Source: Osedax fenrisi
Taxonomy: Eukaryota; Annelida; Polychaeta; Sabellida; Siboglinidae
NCBI GenBank assembly: GCA_964019155.1
Contig: OZ025246.1
Location: 5,010,066-5,074,065 of the forward strand
DNA: 64,000 bases
Direction of reading: 5' to 3'
Below the pieces are notes generated by a model. The model was not told where the DNA came from, ran no database searches, and saw only the letters and a program-made list of their open reading frames with translations. This document shows, in pieces, positions 13,076 to 25,745 of the stretch; the stretch's first letter is position 1; the number at the start of each line of letters is the position of its first letter. A program made the translations under genes and the position numbers.

Positions 13076-13724
13076 TCTCTGCGAACCACATATCTTCAAT
13101 ACAGATCCAGTTGTTGCTATGAAGATGATACTTTGGAGAGCATGAAATCCATATCGGGTGAGAGGACGAAAGCGTCTCTCATGGACATATTGCTATCTTT
13201 ATCAATTTGTATTATATTTTATTCATCGTACGATACGTATTAACGTACACACGTATTTACTATGTACCTGTATGTTTACTATAATAAATATAGCTTACTA
13301 CTTAATATAAATATACACGACGGAAAGCTTACCATTCGAATATAATTCGATGGTAGATATGTACATCATTGTTCCCTATACCAATGCCACGTACGTTTGC
13401 AACCGTACCGGCTATAATAACAAAGTGTACATGTACTTCCGGTACACCTTATAGGAGAATACCCAACAAATGTATAGGTTGTGCTAACATATATGATAGG
13501 TATATGTACGGTATATCTACCTATATATCGTCCCATACCTCCCCCCCCCCAAGTCGTATTAAGGCGAATAAAGTGTATACCTGTGACTAGGCCTAATACG
13601 AATAGTATTACGTAGTAAACCATATTGTCTTGCCATATTGCTAATTAATCGATCCAAATGGTCTATAGGTAATGGCTATGTGTATGGTAGAGACACATGT
13701 TATAATTGTAGAAGTAAAACCCAT
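13076..13724. other. Intergenic, no recognised feature
   Basis: No exon or known repeat was identified. A short hairpin GAGAGGACGAAAGCGTCTCTC lies near 13160-13180 and a C-run near 13541. Reading frames of 73-85 codons on both strands at 13366-13623 lie opposite each other and have no splice context. Confidence 0.4.
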
Positions 13725-13735
13725 TATTTTATGTT

Positions 13736-14080
13736 ATAAAGTGAAGTTGAAGTACAATTAATGAAATATATATTTAATTTAATTTAATTCATTTCATTAC
13801 TCTCATTACATAATGGATATATATGCATACATACATTATTTAGTATACGCTCGGTTGATTGCATAGCCATGTGTATATTTCTATTGTTGTATTTAAATGT
13901 ATTTATATTTTAATCGTCTGTAAATTTATTCGTTAATTTTCTATAAAAGGTACGCAGCTGTGTGAGGTAGATATATTGGTTCTGTGTCTCTTATTATTAT
14001 CATTATTATTATGTTATATTATTATTGATATATTCAACAGTTCTTTATAATAAAGTATAAACGAACATTCACTTTGTTGC
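13736..14080 (+). repeat. Second copy of the gene A poly(A) region
   Basis: This block repeats the end of the gene A 3' UTR in the same order: GAAGT...AATTAAT, ACATACATACATTATTT, GCATAGCCATGTGTATAT, CGTCTGTAAATTT, CTATAAAA and finally AATAAAGT at 14049-14056 followed by ACATTCACTTTGTTGC. It carries its own AATAAA, so it could be an alternative poly(A) site or the tail of a lost tandem copy. Confidence 0.6.
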
Positions 14081-14091
14081 ATATATATATA

Positions 14092-14138
<47 letters not shown>

Positions 14139-14139
14139 C

Positions 14140-15830
14140 TTACTTGACTTAAATGCGTAGGATTAGTATCCCTTTGTTTTCAATATGAATACACAGTTGC
14201 TGAAGGTATCTTGTCGTTTGGAGTATCTCTCTATATGTAATAGTGTATTACCGAACTGTTTCATACCATCTTTTTGGCGGGCATCCTCTTGGTCTCTTGT
14301 TTTTAAAATCCAGCTTGTAGCACTTGGAACTTAGAGTTGATGTATTACTGACAACATGAAAATATCAGCGAAGTCTTCTTTTAAGAATTATGTCTTCTAC
14401 CGTTTCGCTTATGTTTAGTTTCTTTCGTATCCTGATGTTGCGGAGTCTGTCATATATAGTAATCCGGTGTATAGCTCTAAAGCATTTCATTTCAAACACT
14501 GGAAGCGCATCGATTTACTTTCGTGTATTCCATGACTCTTAAAAGAATGTAGCAATCTTCAGAATGAGTGATCCGTATAGTATAATCGTAAGCTTTATTG
14601 ATATGTCTTTTGATGACCATATCATTCTTAGTCGGCCGAATACTTGTGACGCCATTAATATTCGGTGTTGAATATCTAAAGAGCAGTCTAAACAAGACTA
14701 CCAAGAAATTTGAAATTGTAAACTTTAGGAACCACGTTGTCGTCGATTGTAATTTCAGATTTGCTACCTGGTATCTGTATTGCTCATTTAAGAGGATTGA
14801 TCTTCAAGCCCAATTTTGACAATCTTGTACAAGTTGCAATGTATATGTTTTCGAATAAAACAGATATGAGCGTGGTATCGTCTGCGTATCTGATATCAAC
14901 AGACAGATTTTCGTGTAATTGAAAGTCACGGTCCAAACTTTAAACACCCTTCATCACATATTCCAAGAATATTTTGAATAGGCTTGGTGATATAATACAG
15001 CCTTGTCTCACGCCAATATTAACTGGGAACCATTCCGCTCTCCTCCATCTATTATGGAGCATTCCGTTTTATCATAGAGAATTTTGATCGTCACGAATCA
15101 TCTAGTAGTACAATATTTTCGATTGGTGGAATGATGTTAATCTCATTTTTAACGTTCTAAAAAATTCTTCTACATATGTTATTCTCTCTGATCTAAGCTC
15201 TATATCAACCTTCAATAATATGCTAGATATACACTCATATGTAATCATATGCTCAATTAGTTATTTATTCAATATTAAAGCAACACCTTACCTGTGTATG
15301 CCGTATTGTCGTGATGAGTGAATGATGACGTGTTCATTTTTATCCCATATCGTAGGTATACCTGTTGTCCAGTGGGTCTCTATTATGCCATGTATATCAA
15401 TTTATATTCGTTCAGTTTCATTTATTATAAGTCAATAGTATCATTATCAATTAGTGTTATAGTTTTCCATGCAGCCGTCCTAACCGGGAGATTATTCGTA
15501 CCCTCTATTTTCCCGGGACTGAGGGTGATTCTTTTCTTTGTATTCATGTGTTTGTTTTTGAGACATTTAAACTAGACACTTGCTCAAGGACATACTAGGT
15601 GAAACACCGGATACCAAACAGAATGATTAATGACCGCCCAAGAGGATCTCGTTCCCGGTTTCTATCAGAGTTTTCTCTCTTAGCCTTTCCCACTCCAATG
15701 TGCTTCTGCAAGGTGATAGGTGTTTCGTTTTGACCGCGGGTGATTATTTTAGTTCGCATCTAATCTCTTAAAGAGGTCATTCCCTTATCTTCAACCTGGG
15801 GACCCCCCCCATATCGGAGTCGACATTCCA
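14140..15830 (-). mobile_element. Decayed non-LTR retrotransposon (APE-type endonuclease and RT remains)
   Basis: On the minus strand, broken by stops and frameshifts, an endonuclease-like segment at about 15300-15500 reads IIETHWTTG...NEHVIIHSSRQYGIHR. Reverse transcriptase remains at about 14700-15080 include RQGC, IRYADDTTLIS and a KFLGSL-like motif. Most of the region between endonuclease and RT is missing. The 3' end, with the KAARQKD-type tail region and an AAGTCAAGTAA terminus, is shared with the insertion at 18313-18566. Old and non-functional. Confidence 0.65.
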
Positions 15831-15839
15831 ACGTAAGGG

Positions 15840-17085
15840 TATATATATATATATATATATATATATACTTGTTCATAAATATTAAATGAGTTGTAATATA
15901 TTACATTGATTATGTGTTTTAATATATATATACGCAGTCATTAAACCTATACCTCATTATTATTAACCCTACAACCTATTACTCCACGTGTATACACATG
16001 TTATTGATCATTGTAGAAATAAATGTATACTAATATATAAATAGATATTATTAATAGTATAAATGCAGTCTCAGTAAAACAATAAGAGTTAAAACAAAAT
16101 GAAGTTAAAATTATAAATTAATTTAATGTAAGACACAAATAAACCATACAAATATTCATAAGTCGCGTATGGTATACGTCGTATGCATAAATCATTGTTA
16201 TTAATATGTATAGAGAAATATGAATATGAATTATTCTACATAGATCGGATCTGGTATTTGGGACTAGGTGTTAATTTAGAGCTTCTAAATAAGACGGAGT
16301 TACGGTATCTAGAATCTAGATGTCAGTGATGGCTATACTATTGTAGTTATTAGATGTACTGTATTGGGAGATGTGTTTAGGGTGAAGTTAATGGATATAC
16401 AGTTAATGAGGGAGGCGGTAATCTCGTAAGTATGTACATTTTATATCTTTTATAGTTTTTATAGGATATAATATACTCTTTCAGTTGGTCAATGGATGGA
16501 GTGATATCTGATGTTTTCCATTCAGTTTTTGTTTTTTTATCTAGAGATAGTCTCATTTCATATTTGTTTAGTTTAAGATTGAGAGGACATCTGTAACAAG
16601 ATATATAGAGTAAATTAGTTTTAATTTCACGGTAATAAACTACTAATTTTGTCGTGGTCACTAGAAAGTAGTTCATGTATAAATATATAACTGTAAGAAG
16701 TATTGTTAAGTCAGAGAAAGGGGTAGGAGTCTTTGGAAAATAAAGACATTTATGAAAGACACATTTGCAATTGTAGAAATATTAATTTTAATATCAGATA
16801 TTAGAGTATTTATAAATTTATAAATTAATTCAAGGTTTCGTTCGGTTTTAGGGACGTTTACTATGATAAGTGTAAGGTTAGGGAGGGTAGTATCTACTGT
16901 TACTAATGAAGATGACTTACAAACTCACGGAGATGAGTAATATCTAGAGATTAGAAGGGGTACTGAGTGTTTGAAAGTTGTTTTATCTTAGTTATAGAAA
17001 TAGATGTGGGTTTGTAATGTTGAGTAGCAGATAGCAGATATACTAATAATTATAATAATAATTAGATTTGTTCTTCGTAATAAAC
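15840..17085. other. Region with an unassigned minus-strand reading frame
   Basis: After an (AT)n run, the stretch holds a 99-codon minus-strand frame (16676-16377). Just upstream in the same orientation, about 16900-16730, is a second frame containing LTLIIVNVPKTERNLELIYK. Both are rich in Lys, Leu and Tyr. The order could fit a decayed retrotransposon ORF1, but no diagnostic motif was seen and chance cannot be excluded. Confidence 0.3.
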
Positions 17086-18950
17086 AAGAATGAATCCAGG
17101 TAGATATAGAAGGTCACTGAACTTATCGATATATCAAATAAAAATAGCAAATGGAATGGGGAAAAAACAAACATATTAAAGTAAAAATAGAGTAAAATAA
17201 AATTAGGAATTTCAAAAGAAAAGTAATATATAAAGTAAAATTTTAAATATTACAATAGTTATAATACGAATAAATATTAAACATATAAGGAAGTAAAATA
17301 ATAAACTTATAATAATAGATACACATAAAAATAAATTATATGTGTACAAATAAAGAGGGGAAAATAACATATAGTTGATAAGTCGATCACAACGAATGGT
17401 ATAAATCTACCAACTTTCAGTATGTATGTGCCAAGTCCATTAATACCTTGAGATGATCCCCCCATAATCATACCAGTATACTTACTACTCGGCATATAAT
17501 ACACCACCGCACTTTACAATCAAAATATATGAAATACTTCCCCTTTCTAAAATAAATTTGGCTGATAGATGTAATTATTCTTCGTAATAAATATAGATTA
17601 AATCCATGGGAATCATTACTAAATTTGTCAGGATACTTGTTTGCTATATTTTCAATTCCCATTACTGTATTAGGTGACAAGAAAATATAACTTGAGTTAG
17701 AAGTAATATTAGTTAATATATCATTGTAATGGTAATTAAAACTATTATTTATATCAGCTCCAATAGTAGTAACATATTTATTAAAATTATTTGAATTTTC
17801 AGAATTGGATTTATTATTATTCATTTTAATAGAGTTTTTAAATGTATTATTAATAAGGTTATTTAGAACTCTCCATGTATTATTGGTTTTTAGTAATACT
17901 TTTTTTCAAAATATATTTAAATTTTTTTTATAGTATTCCATATCTAAGTTTGCATTTATAATAGTTTTTTTTTAAAGTTTATTTTTCTTATGTATACATT
18001 TTTGTAGTGATTTCGTAATCCATGGTTTATTATTTATATAAAGCATATTTTTACTTTTTTTAAAGGACAACAAATATTACAGAATTTAGTAAAAATGTTG
18101 ATAAAATGGTTAAAAGCAATATTAATATTAGAACTTGAATAAATATCAGTCCAGTCAACTTTTTTTTAAATAAATGTAGTTTTATAATATTATTTTTAGA
18201 GTGGTTTCTTATATATTTAAAATCGCTGTAACATTATTCTTGTTTTTTAATAAGTCACAAATGGAGAATATATGTTAGTGGTCACTTATTTCAGTTATTA
18301 TAATACCATTATGACTTACTTGACTTACTTGACTTAAATGCGTAGGATTATCGTCCCTTTGCTTTCCATATTCCTTTAATACATAGTTTCCGAAGGCATC
18401 TCGTCGTTTGGCTCGTCTATCTATATTTAAGAGTGGTTCACCACACTGTTCCCTTATGCCATCAGACCATCATTTTGGCGGGCGTCCTCTTGACCTCTTT
18501 TTGTTGAAATCTAGCTTGTAGCTGGAATTTAGTGTTGACGTATTCCTGACAACATGACCAAACCAGTAATACCATTATACATTAGATATTTGTTAAAATT
18601 TAAAAAATTATTATCTATAAGTTAGTTTCCATTATAATAAAAATGAGTAGATTTAGTTATTAGTGGTATAAAATTCATAGAATAAAAGGTGTCAATAAAA
18701 TACTTGGTTATATTATTATAATGTGAATGTAAATTAATATTGAAATCACCTAGAATAAACATATTTGTATGCGCAAGGTTATTAAAATTATTATACATTA
18801 TATCAGAGAAGTTATTTATATAAAAGGAGGGTGATTTATAAATTCCAAAAATAAGTATATTAGTATTACAAAGAGATACATTTAAAGATACCATATCATA
18901 TTCATCACATATTGATAAACTTCAATTATCGAATTTACTAACTTTAATTT
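17086..18950 (-). mobile_element. Decayed CR1-group LINE, same family as the 51-56 kb copy
   Basis: Minus-strand translation matches the better copy at 52.5-54.7 kb in two blocks. The endonuclease block (about 18894-18579) has IFGIYKSPSFYINNFSD and MFILGDFNINLHSH. The linker before RT (about 17880-17540) has NDSHGFNLYLLRRIITSIS. Stops and frameshifts are frequent and most of the RT domain is gone. The 3' end near 17091-17125 carries the same AAGTTC/GAACTT stem-loop motif as the other copies. It is split by a nested insertion at 18313-18566. Confidence 0.7.
18313..18566 (-). mobile_element. 5'-truncated LINE fragment nested in the older LINE
   Basis: The sequence matches the 3' end of the element at 14140-15830 (TTAAATGCGTAGGAT, TCTCGTCGTTTGG, TTTGGCGGGCGTCCTCTTG). 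It is bracketed by TAATACCATTAT at 18301-18312 and 18567-18578, a 12-bp target-site duplication. This shows retrotransposition of the 14-kb family into an already present CR1-group copy. Confidence 0.8.
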
Positions 18951-19565
18951 AGTCCCGTGACTCGAGAATCGTAGGGGGAACATGAACACTTCTATGATAA
19001 CATAAACTTCTCCAATCATCTCGGTTTAACGTCATTAGTAACAAATCCTCTAAGTTCTTCGATGTCAATTTGCAAATATTATTCATCCAGTTTAACCTGG
19101 GTCGTCCTTGCGATCTTTTTCCATCTACTTTACCTTGAAGAATCGTTTTGGCTAATAAGTTGTGTCGAGTGATGTGGACGAACAAACATAATTTCCGTTT
19201 CTTGACTATTGCGAGGAGAGGAATATAGTTTCCAACCAGTGACACAATTTTCTCTTTTACGATAACGTTTGTTATTTGTTGTCGGTAAGTGATACCTAAG
19301 AGACGTCTGTGAGATTTGTTTTCAAATGCAACTATTTTCTTCTCCATGGATTATAGTATAGTCCATGATTCACATCCATATAGAAATATCGAGAGTACTA
19401 ATGATTTATATAGGTTGTACTTTATGGTGAAGTTAATCTTTTTGCTTGTCCAGATCTTGTCAAGTCTTACTATTGCTGATGTTGCAGTAGCTATACGTAG
19501 TCTGATTTCTCCTTCGCTTGAACCACCTTTTTTAAGTGTAGCACCTAAGAATATATATCGAATTT
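18951..19565 (-). mobile_element. Non-LTR retrotransposon 3' fragment (end of RT ORF)
   Basis: A continuous minus-strand frame encodes the C-terminal part of an endonuclease/RT polyprotein: EIRLRIATATSAIVRLDKIW, LFLYGCESWT-like text, KRSQGRPRLNWMNN and the terminal HVPPTILESRD. This arrangement (thumb, then GRPR-x-W, then short tail) is typical of animal non-LTR elements. Only the last ~200 codons remain, abutting the LINE at 18950. It may belong to the 14-kb family or a relative. Confidence 0.7.
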
Positions 19566-19891
19566 ATTGAATGTAATTGAATTATGTATATAAATAACGA
19601 CAACATATCCACGTTAATGCGAGGATACTGCTATTTAGTAATGTTATACATATACCAATTTAAGATCACCAATGAAGTCGGATACGTTCTTCATACTGTA
19701 AACAAGGTTATACTCGGCAGCGGTTTCAGATAATAGAGCTATAGTTATAGCTATGGAAGGGATAGATTCATTGTTACTACGCGATACAAAACATCATTTA
19801 CAGTTTAACATAAACAACGAAGAATTAAGATGGATACCCCGGCGTTTATGGGGTTTTGTTACCCCGTGTATATGTTACCATACAGTGTATC

Positions 19892-19946
<55 letters not shown>

Positions 19947-20467
19947 TAATCATCGTGAATATTTCCTTGCTTGCGAAATGACATGAATTATTCTGTACTC
20001 TATATACTTCAATGGTAACTATTTATGTATGTTACATTCTGTGATTCACTCCGAAGTAAGCACTATTCAGTGATCCAATAGCTCCACCTCGACGATGTAT
20101 TACAAATACGCTGATTAACGGCATCTACGAAGTACAAATACTCCCAATTCCCATAATGCAATACGGTAAATTCAATCAACCGTAACGTGATCTAATGTAA
20201 GGTTCATAACCCTGCCATTACGATGAAATACTGCAAACAAGCGAATATTATTACATCTGCTACATTAACAATGTATTATTCATCGAACTAAATATAATAT
20301 ATTATTAACGTTGTACTTATTCAATTACATCAGCTATCAGTACTATTGTATCGGGTCATAGGTCAACCCATACACAACGTATACGGTGTACTTGGGTCAT
20401 ACTATAGTAGTAGTAAGACATTCTCATTAGAACAATAACAATAGCATACTCGACGCATCTCCGAAAA
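19566..20467. other. Intergenic, no recognised gene
   Basis: Contains an (AT)n run (about 19894-19942) and moderately AT-rich unique-looking sequence. A 63-codon frame at 19753-19944 runs into the microsatellite and is not supported as a gene. Confidence 0.4.
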
Positions 20468-20633
20468 CCCATCTAATATTAATAACCTCATAATAGCAGC
20501 ATAATAGCATTTACAATTAAATAGTAGCATAATAGAATTTTAATGGCAACGTAATGCCAGCATATAATGTAAACATTTGAGGCTATTAGTTATGCTATTA
20601 TGTTTCTATTATGAGGCTATTACTATTATCTGG
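20468..20633. mobile_element. MITE, diverged copy of the CCCAGC family
   Basis: Begins CCCATCTAATATTAATA and ends in a matching inverted TATTACTATTATCTGG. The interior ATAATAGCAGCATAATAGCAT and its inverted partner ATGCTATTATGTTTC match the copies at 10109 and 25981. More diverged than either. Confidence 0.65.
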
Positions 20634-20782
20634 AAACGTCTATAAATAATGAACAGAAGTTCCTAAACAAATTAGGAAACAGGTAACAGGTAACAATAGT
20701 ATATAGGTGCTACTGTAATGCTGTAACTATCGATGTAACGGAGCCATGTACTAATTACCAGAGACAACGATACCGCGAGATA

Positions 20783-20986
20783 TGAGTCATCGTTTAATTG
20801 CGCGTGAGTCATAGATCGGTGATGACGATGACGAAGTTATGGTGGCTTTCTATTTATAGCTCATCACTGCGTTCTCTCTCTCTCTCTCTCTGTAGTGAAA
20901 CTTTACTCATACGACCTATTATACTAGTGAATACGGTTATCACTATAGCGAAGTAGGCATTGTTCTATGTGCTGGTTTATATCGAG
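20783..20986 (+). promoter_or_regulatory. Gene B promoter and non-coding first exon
   Basis: Aligned with the gene A promoter: TGAGTCA at 20783-20789 plus a second TGAGTCA at 20805-20811 that A lacks, the TGATGACGATGACG block, TATTTATA at 20851-20858, a CT-repeat initiator region, and a donor CGAG|gtgcgt at 20986/20987. The coding sequence starts in the next exon at 22076. Conservation of this segment against diverged flanks argues for function. Confidence 0.6.
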
Positions 20987-21044
20987 GTGCGTATAATATA
21001 ACGTGTATAACAGAGGTAAATATACGTATATAACTATATAACCA

Positions 21045-21094
<50 letters not shown>

Positions 21095-21350
21095 TAAACT
21101 AGATTATACTATATGAGAGATACATTATCCGTCTGCATTATCAATATATACTTTGTAATATGTTAACATTATATAGTATATAGTATACTACTATATACTA
21201 TAGTATATATATATATAATGTAGTAATTAACATAACATACTATAATATGTGTATACATTATGTATTATACTATGCAGTGTTAACAAATATGGGCGTGTAT
21301 ATTACGTAATCGCTGTATCACGTGATTATATAACATGTTATTATAGAGAG

Positions 21351-21400
<50 letters not shown>

Positions 21401-21436
21401 GCATACTATATGTTATATATACTATATACTATATAT

Positions 21437-21714
21437 CAGTAGTTCCCAACCTACCCAAACTTGGGTCATTGGGTTTTTTGGTTGGGTCATGGATCATGGC
21501 CCATGGGCCAGTCATGTATGACTATTGGGCCAATTTATAATAAAAAAATTGTAAATGTTCGCGTTGAAGATACATTTTAATATAAATCTATCATTTAACT
21601 AAAGTTTAATAATAACAACATACAAAAAATTGTCATTGGTCATTGTTTTTATATATTTTTAAATTAAAGATTATCAAAATAAGGGTCATGGTGAAAAAAG
21701 ATTTGGAACCACTG
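21437..21714. mobile_element. hAT-like MITE, copy 2 (gene B 5' intron)
   Basis: Starts CAGTAGTTCCCAACCTACC and ends GATTTGGAACCACTG, with the same interior blocks as the 1478-1729 copy (GGGTCATGG, TTTTAAATTAA, ATTATCAAAA). The target duplication is unclear because both flanks are AT-rich. It lies between the non-coding first exon and coding exon 1 of gene B and is absent from the matching part of gene A. Confidence 0.65.
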
Positions 21715-21934
21715 ATATAGATAGTATCTATTTGATAATATAGTATATACCTATATATATATATAAATATATAGGCTATAGATGTTATAGGTTATAGCTA
21801 CTATATGTTATAGATATTGTGTGTTATAAATACAATATATTTTTGTAATAAAATGTTATTTGACCAATTTTAATATAATGTATACGTTAGATATATTATT
21901 AGTTGTCTATGCTAAACATATAACTTTTAACCAC

Positions 21935-21935
<1 letters not shown>

Positions 21936-21989
<54 letters not shown>
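21936..21989. repeat. (AT)n microsatellite
   Basis: Pure AT repeat upstream of gene B coding exon 1. Confidence 0.9.
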
Positions 21990-21994
<5 letters not shown>

Positions 21995-22075
21995 GTTTAA
22001 TATTACATAATATATAATCTGCACTCATACGTGTACCTATAGGATACAAAATATACATATAATTTATTACCACAG

Positions 22076-22976
22076 ATGACTTCAACGAGAGGAATCACAA
22101 TGCAGGTATGCCTATAAGTAGTAGTACGATATACTATATTATATACTGTATTATATAGTATATTATATAGTATATTATATACTATATTATATACTATATT
22201 ATATACTATATTATATACTATGTTATATACATAATTCGTGTAGTGATAATAATAGACAATACTAATACTTATAATAGTAATGGGTAATTTAGTAGGGTAA
22301 ACCTGTGACTCTGAAAAAGATTGTGACAAAGATTATGACAAACATTATGACGTACTTATATCGTATTGATAATGTTAGAAATATATAATAATATAATTAT
22401 GGAATCTATCGCAAATTATATTAATATGAAAACTCATGATTAATATTATTTATAATAATTATTTGACTACCTAACATAATTATAAACCATAGTGAGTTTA
22501 ATTTAACATATATATAGTTTATTATATATTAATAGTATATATTTTTTTTTTATTTGGTGAACTCCTTTCATCCAATCCAGGAACTTAGATGAAGTTTTCA
22601 CTAATAACAATATGGCTCTAATGTCCCTTCGTAACCGCTCTCATGTTAAGGCATCCATGGTTTTAACGAGAGCCGATCATTTATTTATACACAATTATAT
22701 GTGTATATATATATAATAATAATGAATTAGTTGTATTTTGTTTATAATAATATAATAAATATAAATAAAATAAAACTTTTTAAAAGTTATTTTACTTCTA
22801 AAGGACTTCACTAAGCTGTACATCATATTATTATCATCTCACATTATTAAACATAATATATGATAGTTGACCATACTCTCAGAGTTATTAGGTATATTAT
22901 GGTATATTATGGTATATTATGTATATTACAATTAAATCATTGTATAAGTGCTTAAACTAACCATTTTTATATAGAG

Positions 22977-23057
<81 letters not shown>

Positions 23058-24191
23058 GATAGGTATACCTAGGTATACCATAAGATATATTATATAGATA
23101 TATAGGATATATTATATAGCATATATATACAATATTCTATATATACGACATTCTATATAGCGGCTCATTCTTTATGAGTGTAGAGAATTCTATTTGTATA
23201 ACACAATACTCGTCAATTATAATACAAAGTTATAACTTATAATACAAAAAGTATATCTCTATTGTATCAGTATAGTTTAAATTATATTTCACATCATTAA
23301 TGCATTTATTTTCTATAATTGTACATGTTAAATATGGTATTTCTAATGTTATGTTTCTAAGTGGATAATATATGATAACTAGGCGCATTGAAACCATGGT
23401 GTGTATGTAGGGGGGACCAACCAATCAAAATAAATGTTGTAGTAAAAGTGTGGGGGTGGACCAATACATAGGAGGTGCCCCTAGATTTTAAAGTAGGGGG
23501 AACATATCCCCCCGCCGCCCTCTTGCAGCACCCCTAATGATAACACATATAACTATTGATACTTTAACTTCAAGTATACATATCTTACCACCCTCGTCTT
23601 TTGTGATTATATCTATATATACATATATATGTGTGTGTGTGTGCACTGTGACCACGATTCGGTTGGAGAATACGTCAGATATACATGTATGACGCAGGAT
23701 TCAATTCCAGTCCGGAACAATACAAAAGATCTTCAAATAATATTTAGAAGTGATCTTATATAATTGTTTATAAATAATTTTTCGGCTCTCATTAAAACCA
23801 CGGATGCCTCGAGAGCCGTATTGAAAGGACATTAGAGAAATTTAGTTATAAGTGAAAATGTTATGTAAATTCCTGGCTGGGATGAAAGGACAATAATATA
23901 AATAATAAAATAACAATAAAATTACAATATATATATATATATATAATTATATTTAATAAACCATATCAATAATATTGTATATAATGTTGATTATTCATAT
24001 TCAAATATATAAAGTTAGATTTTTAAAAATCCGTCTCTTTTGAATCATAATTTTGGGATATTATTTTCTAAATATTAAATATATAATTATACTTTTGATA
24101 TATAATCTAAATTAAATAAATATATATTTTAAAATTATAACTTCCATAGTAATTGATTTATGTTTGCATTTAATGAGTAATGTATACATAA

Positions 24192-24273
<82 letters not shown>

Positions 24274-24795
24274 TAAACTTAAAAGTAGCTGTTTTTATTT
24301 TTAAATTATAAAAAAATGTCAATTTAGCAAAATATTACTTTTATTATTTTATTACATTAGAAAATAAATTTCTGTAGATAAAATGTCGTCATAAAAATAC
24401 TAAGTCCTTTATAATGATCCATTTACAATACATACGATTTATTATTTATATATGTATATGTGTGTTATATAATCTATACGTTATGCAGTACATAATACAC
24501 ATTATACATACAGTGTATAATATGCACATACATGTAATAGATGACTTCGATATTGTATACACTTTCGTGTGGAAGTTAGACAGGTAGACAGGTAGACAGA
24601 TGGACAGATATACATATAGACAGGTAGACAGATGGTAAGGTAGACATATTGTCAGGTGAACAGTCAGTTTATACGTCTCGTTAGCTTTCTACGGTAGCCT
24701 GTTCATATATATCTATTCAATTTCCCATGCTAATTTTCACACCCTAGAATAACCGCGGAGAGTACATGTAATATCTATATTAATAATAAGAGTAT

Positions 24796-24842
<47 letters not shown>

Positions 24843-25594
24843 GTAATGTATTCTTTTATATATATTATATATATATATATTTACTTTAATAAATATGTTA
24901 ATTATATTAGAGATTTGAATAACATAAATTCAAAGAATATGCATTATTTGCGTTCGTAATCTTGCAGCGTTTAACGTAGCCTTCTACGGCTGTAGGTAGG
25001 CTATCTATTAATACGTTTGATGGCATTAACTTAATATAAAGCACTATTCAGTATGCAACTATGTTACTCTGTAACACTAGTGACCATGGGGCGATGCCCG
25101 TAGATATGATAATAGTTGATACAGTATAAATATTTGAAATAAGTGAATTTAATCTATACGATTCATATATAGATATTTGAATTCTAAGAATAATATAATT
25201 ATCAGATTTTATTTTAATTTAGTTTTTACTAATCGAAATACCTGTAGAGTTTCGTAAAAAGAACAAAGGAATTTGTGTGGTAGGTTAATTCGGCTCGCGG
25301 AATGTACGTGTTTTCCAAACCATTGTATTCTGTTACCCTCTTATAATATAATATATAAGTTACCATTCTACCTCTTTCCTGGTGACTAGATAGAACTTTA
25401 AAACAATATGTGTTAACGAATACTTGTATTTATATATATATATATATATATATTGTAATAGAAGAACGATAATAAATAAAAAGTGTATAAATATAAACGA
25501 ACCATATTTATTATAAATATATATATATATATATATTGTAATAGAAGATCGATAATAAATAAAATGTGTATAAATATAAACGAACCATATTTAT

Positions 25595-25638
<44 letters not shown>

Positions 25639-25693
25639 AATAGAAGAACGATAATAAATAAAATGTGTATAAATATAAACGAAACATATTTAT

Positions 25694-25745
<52 letters not shown>

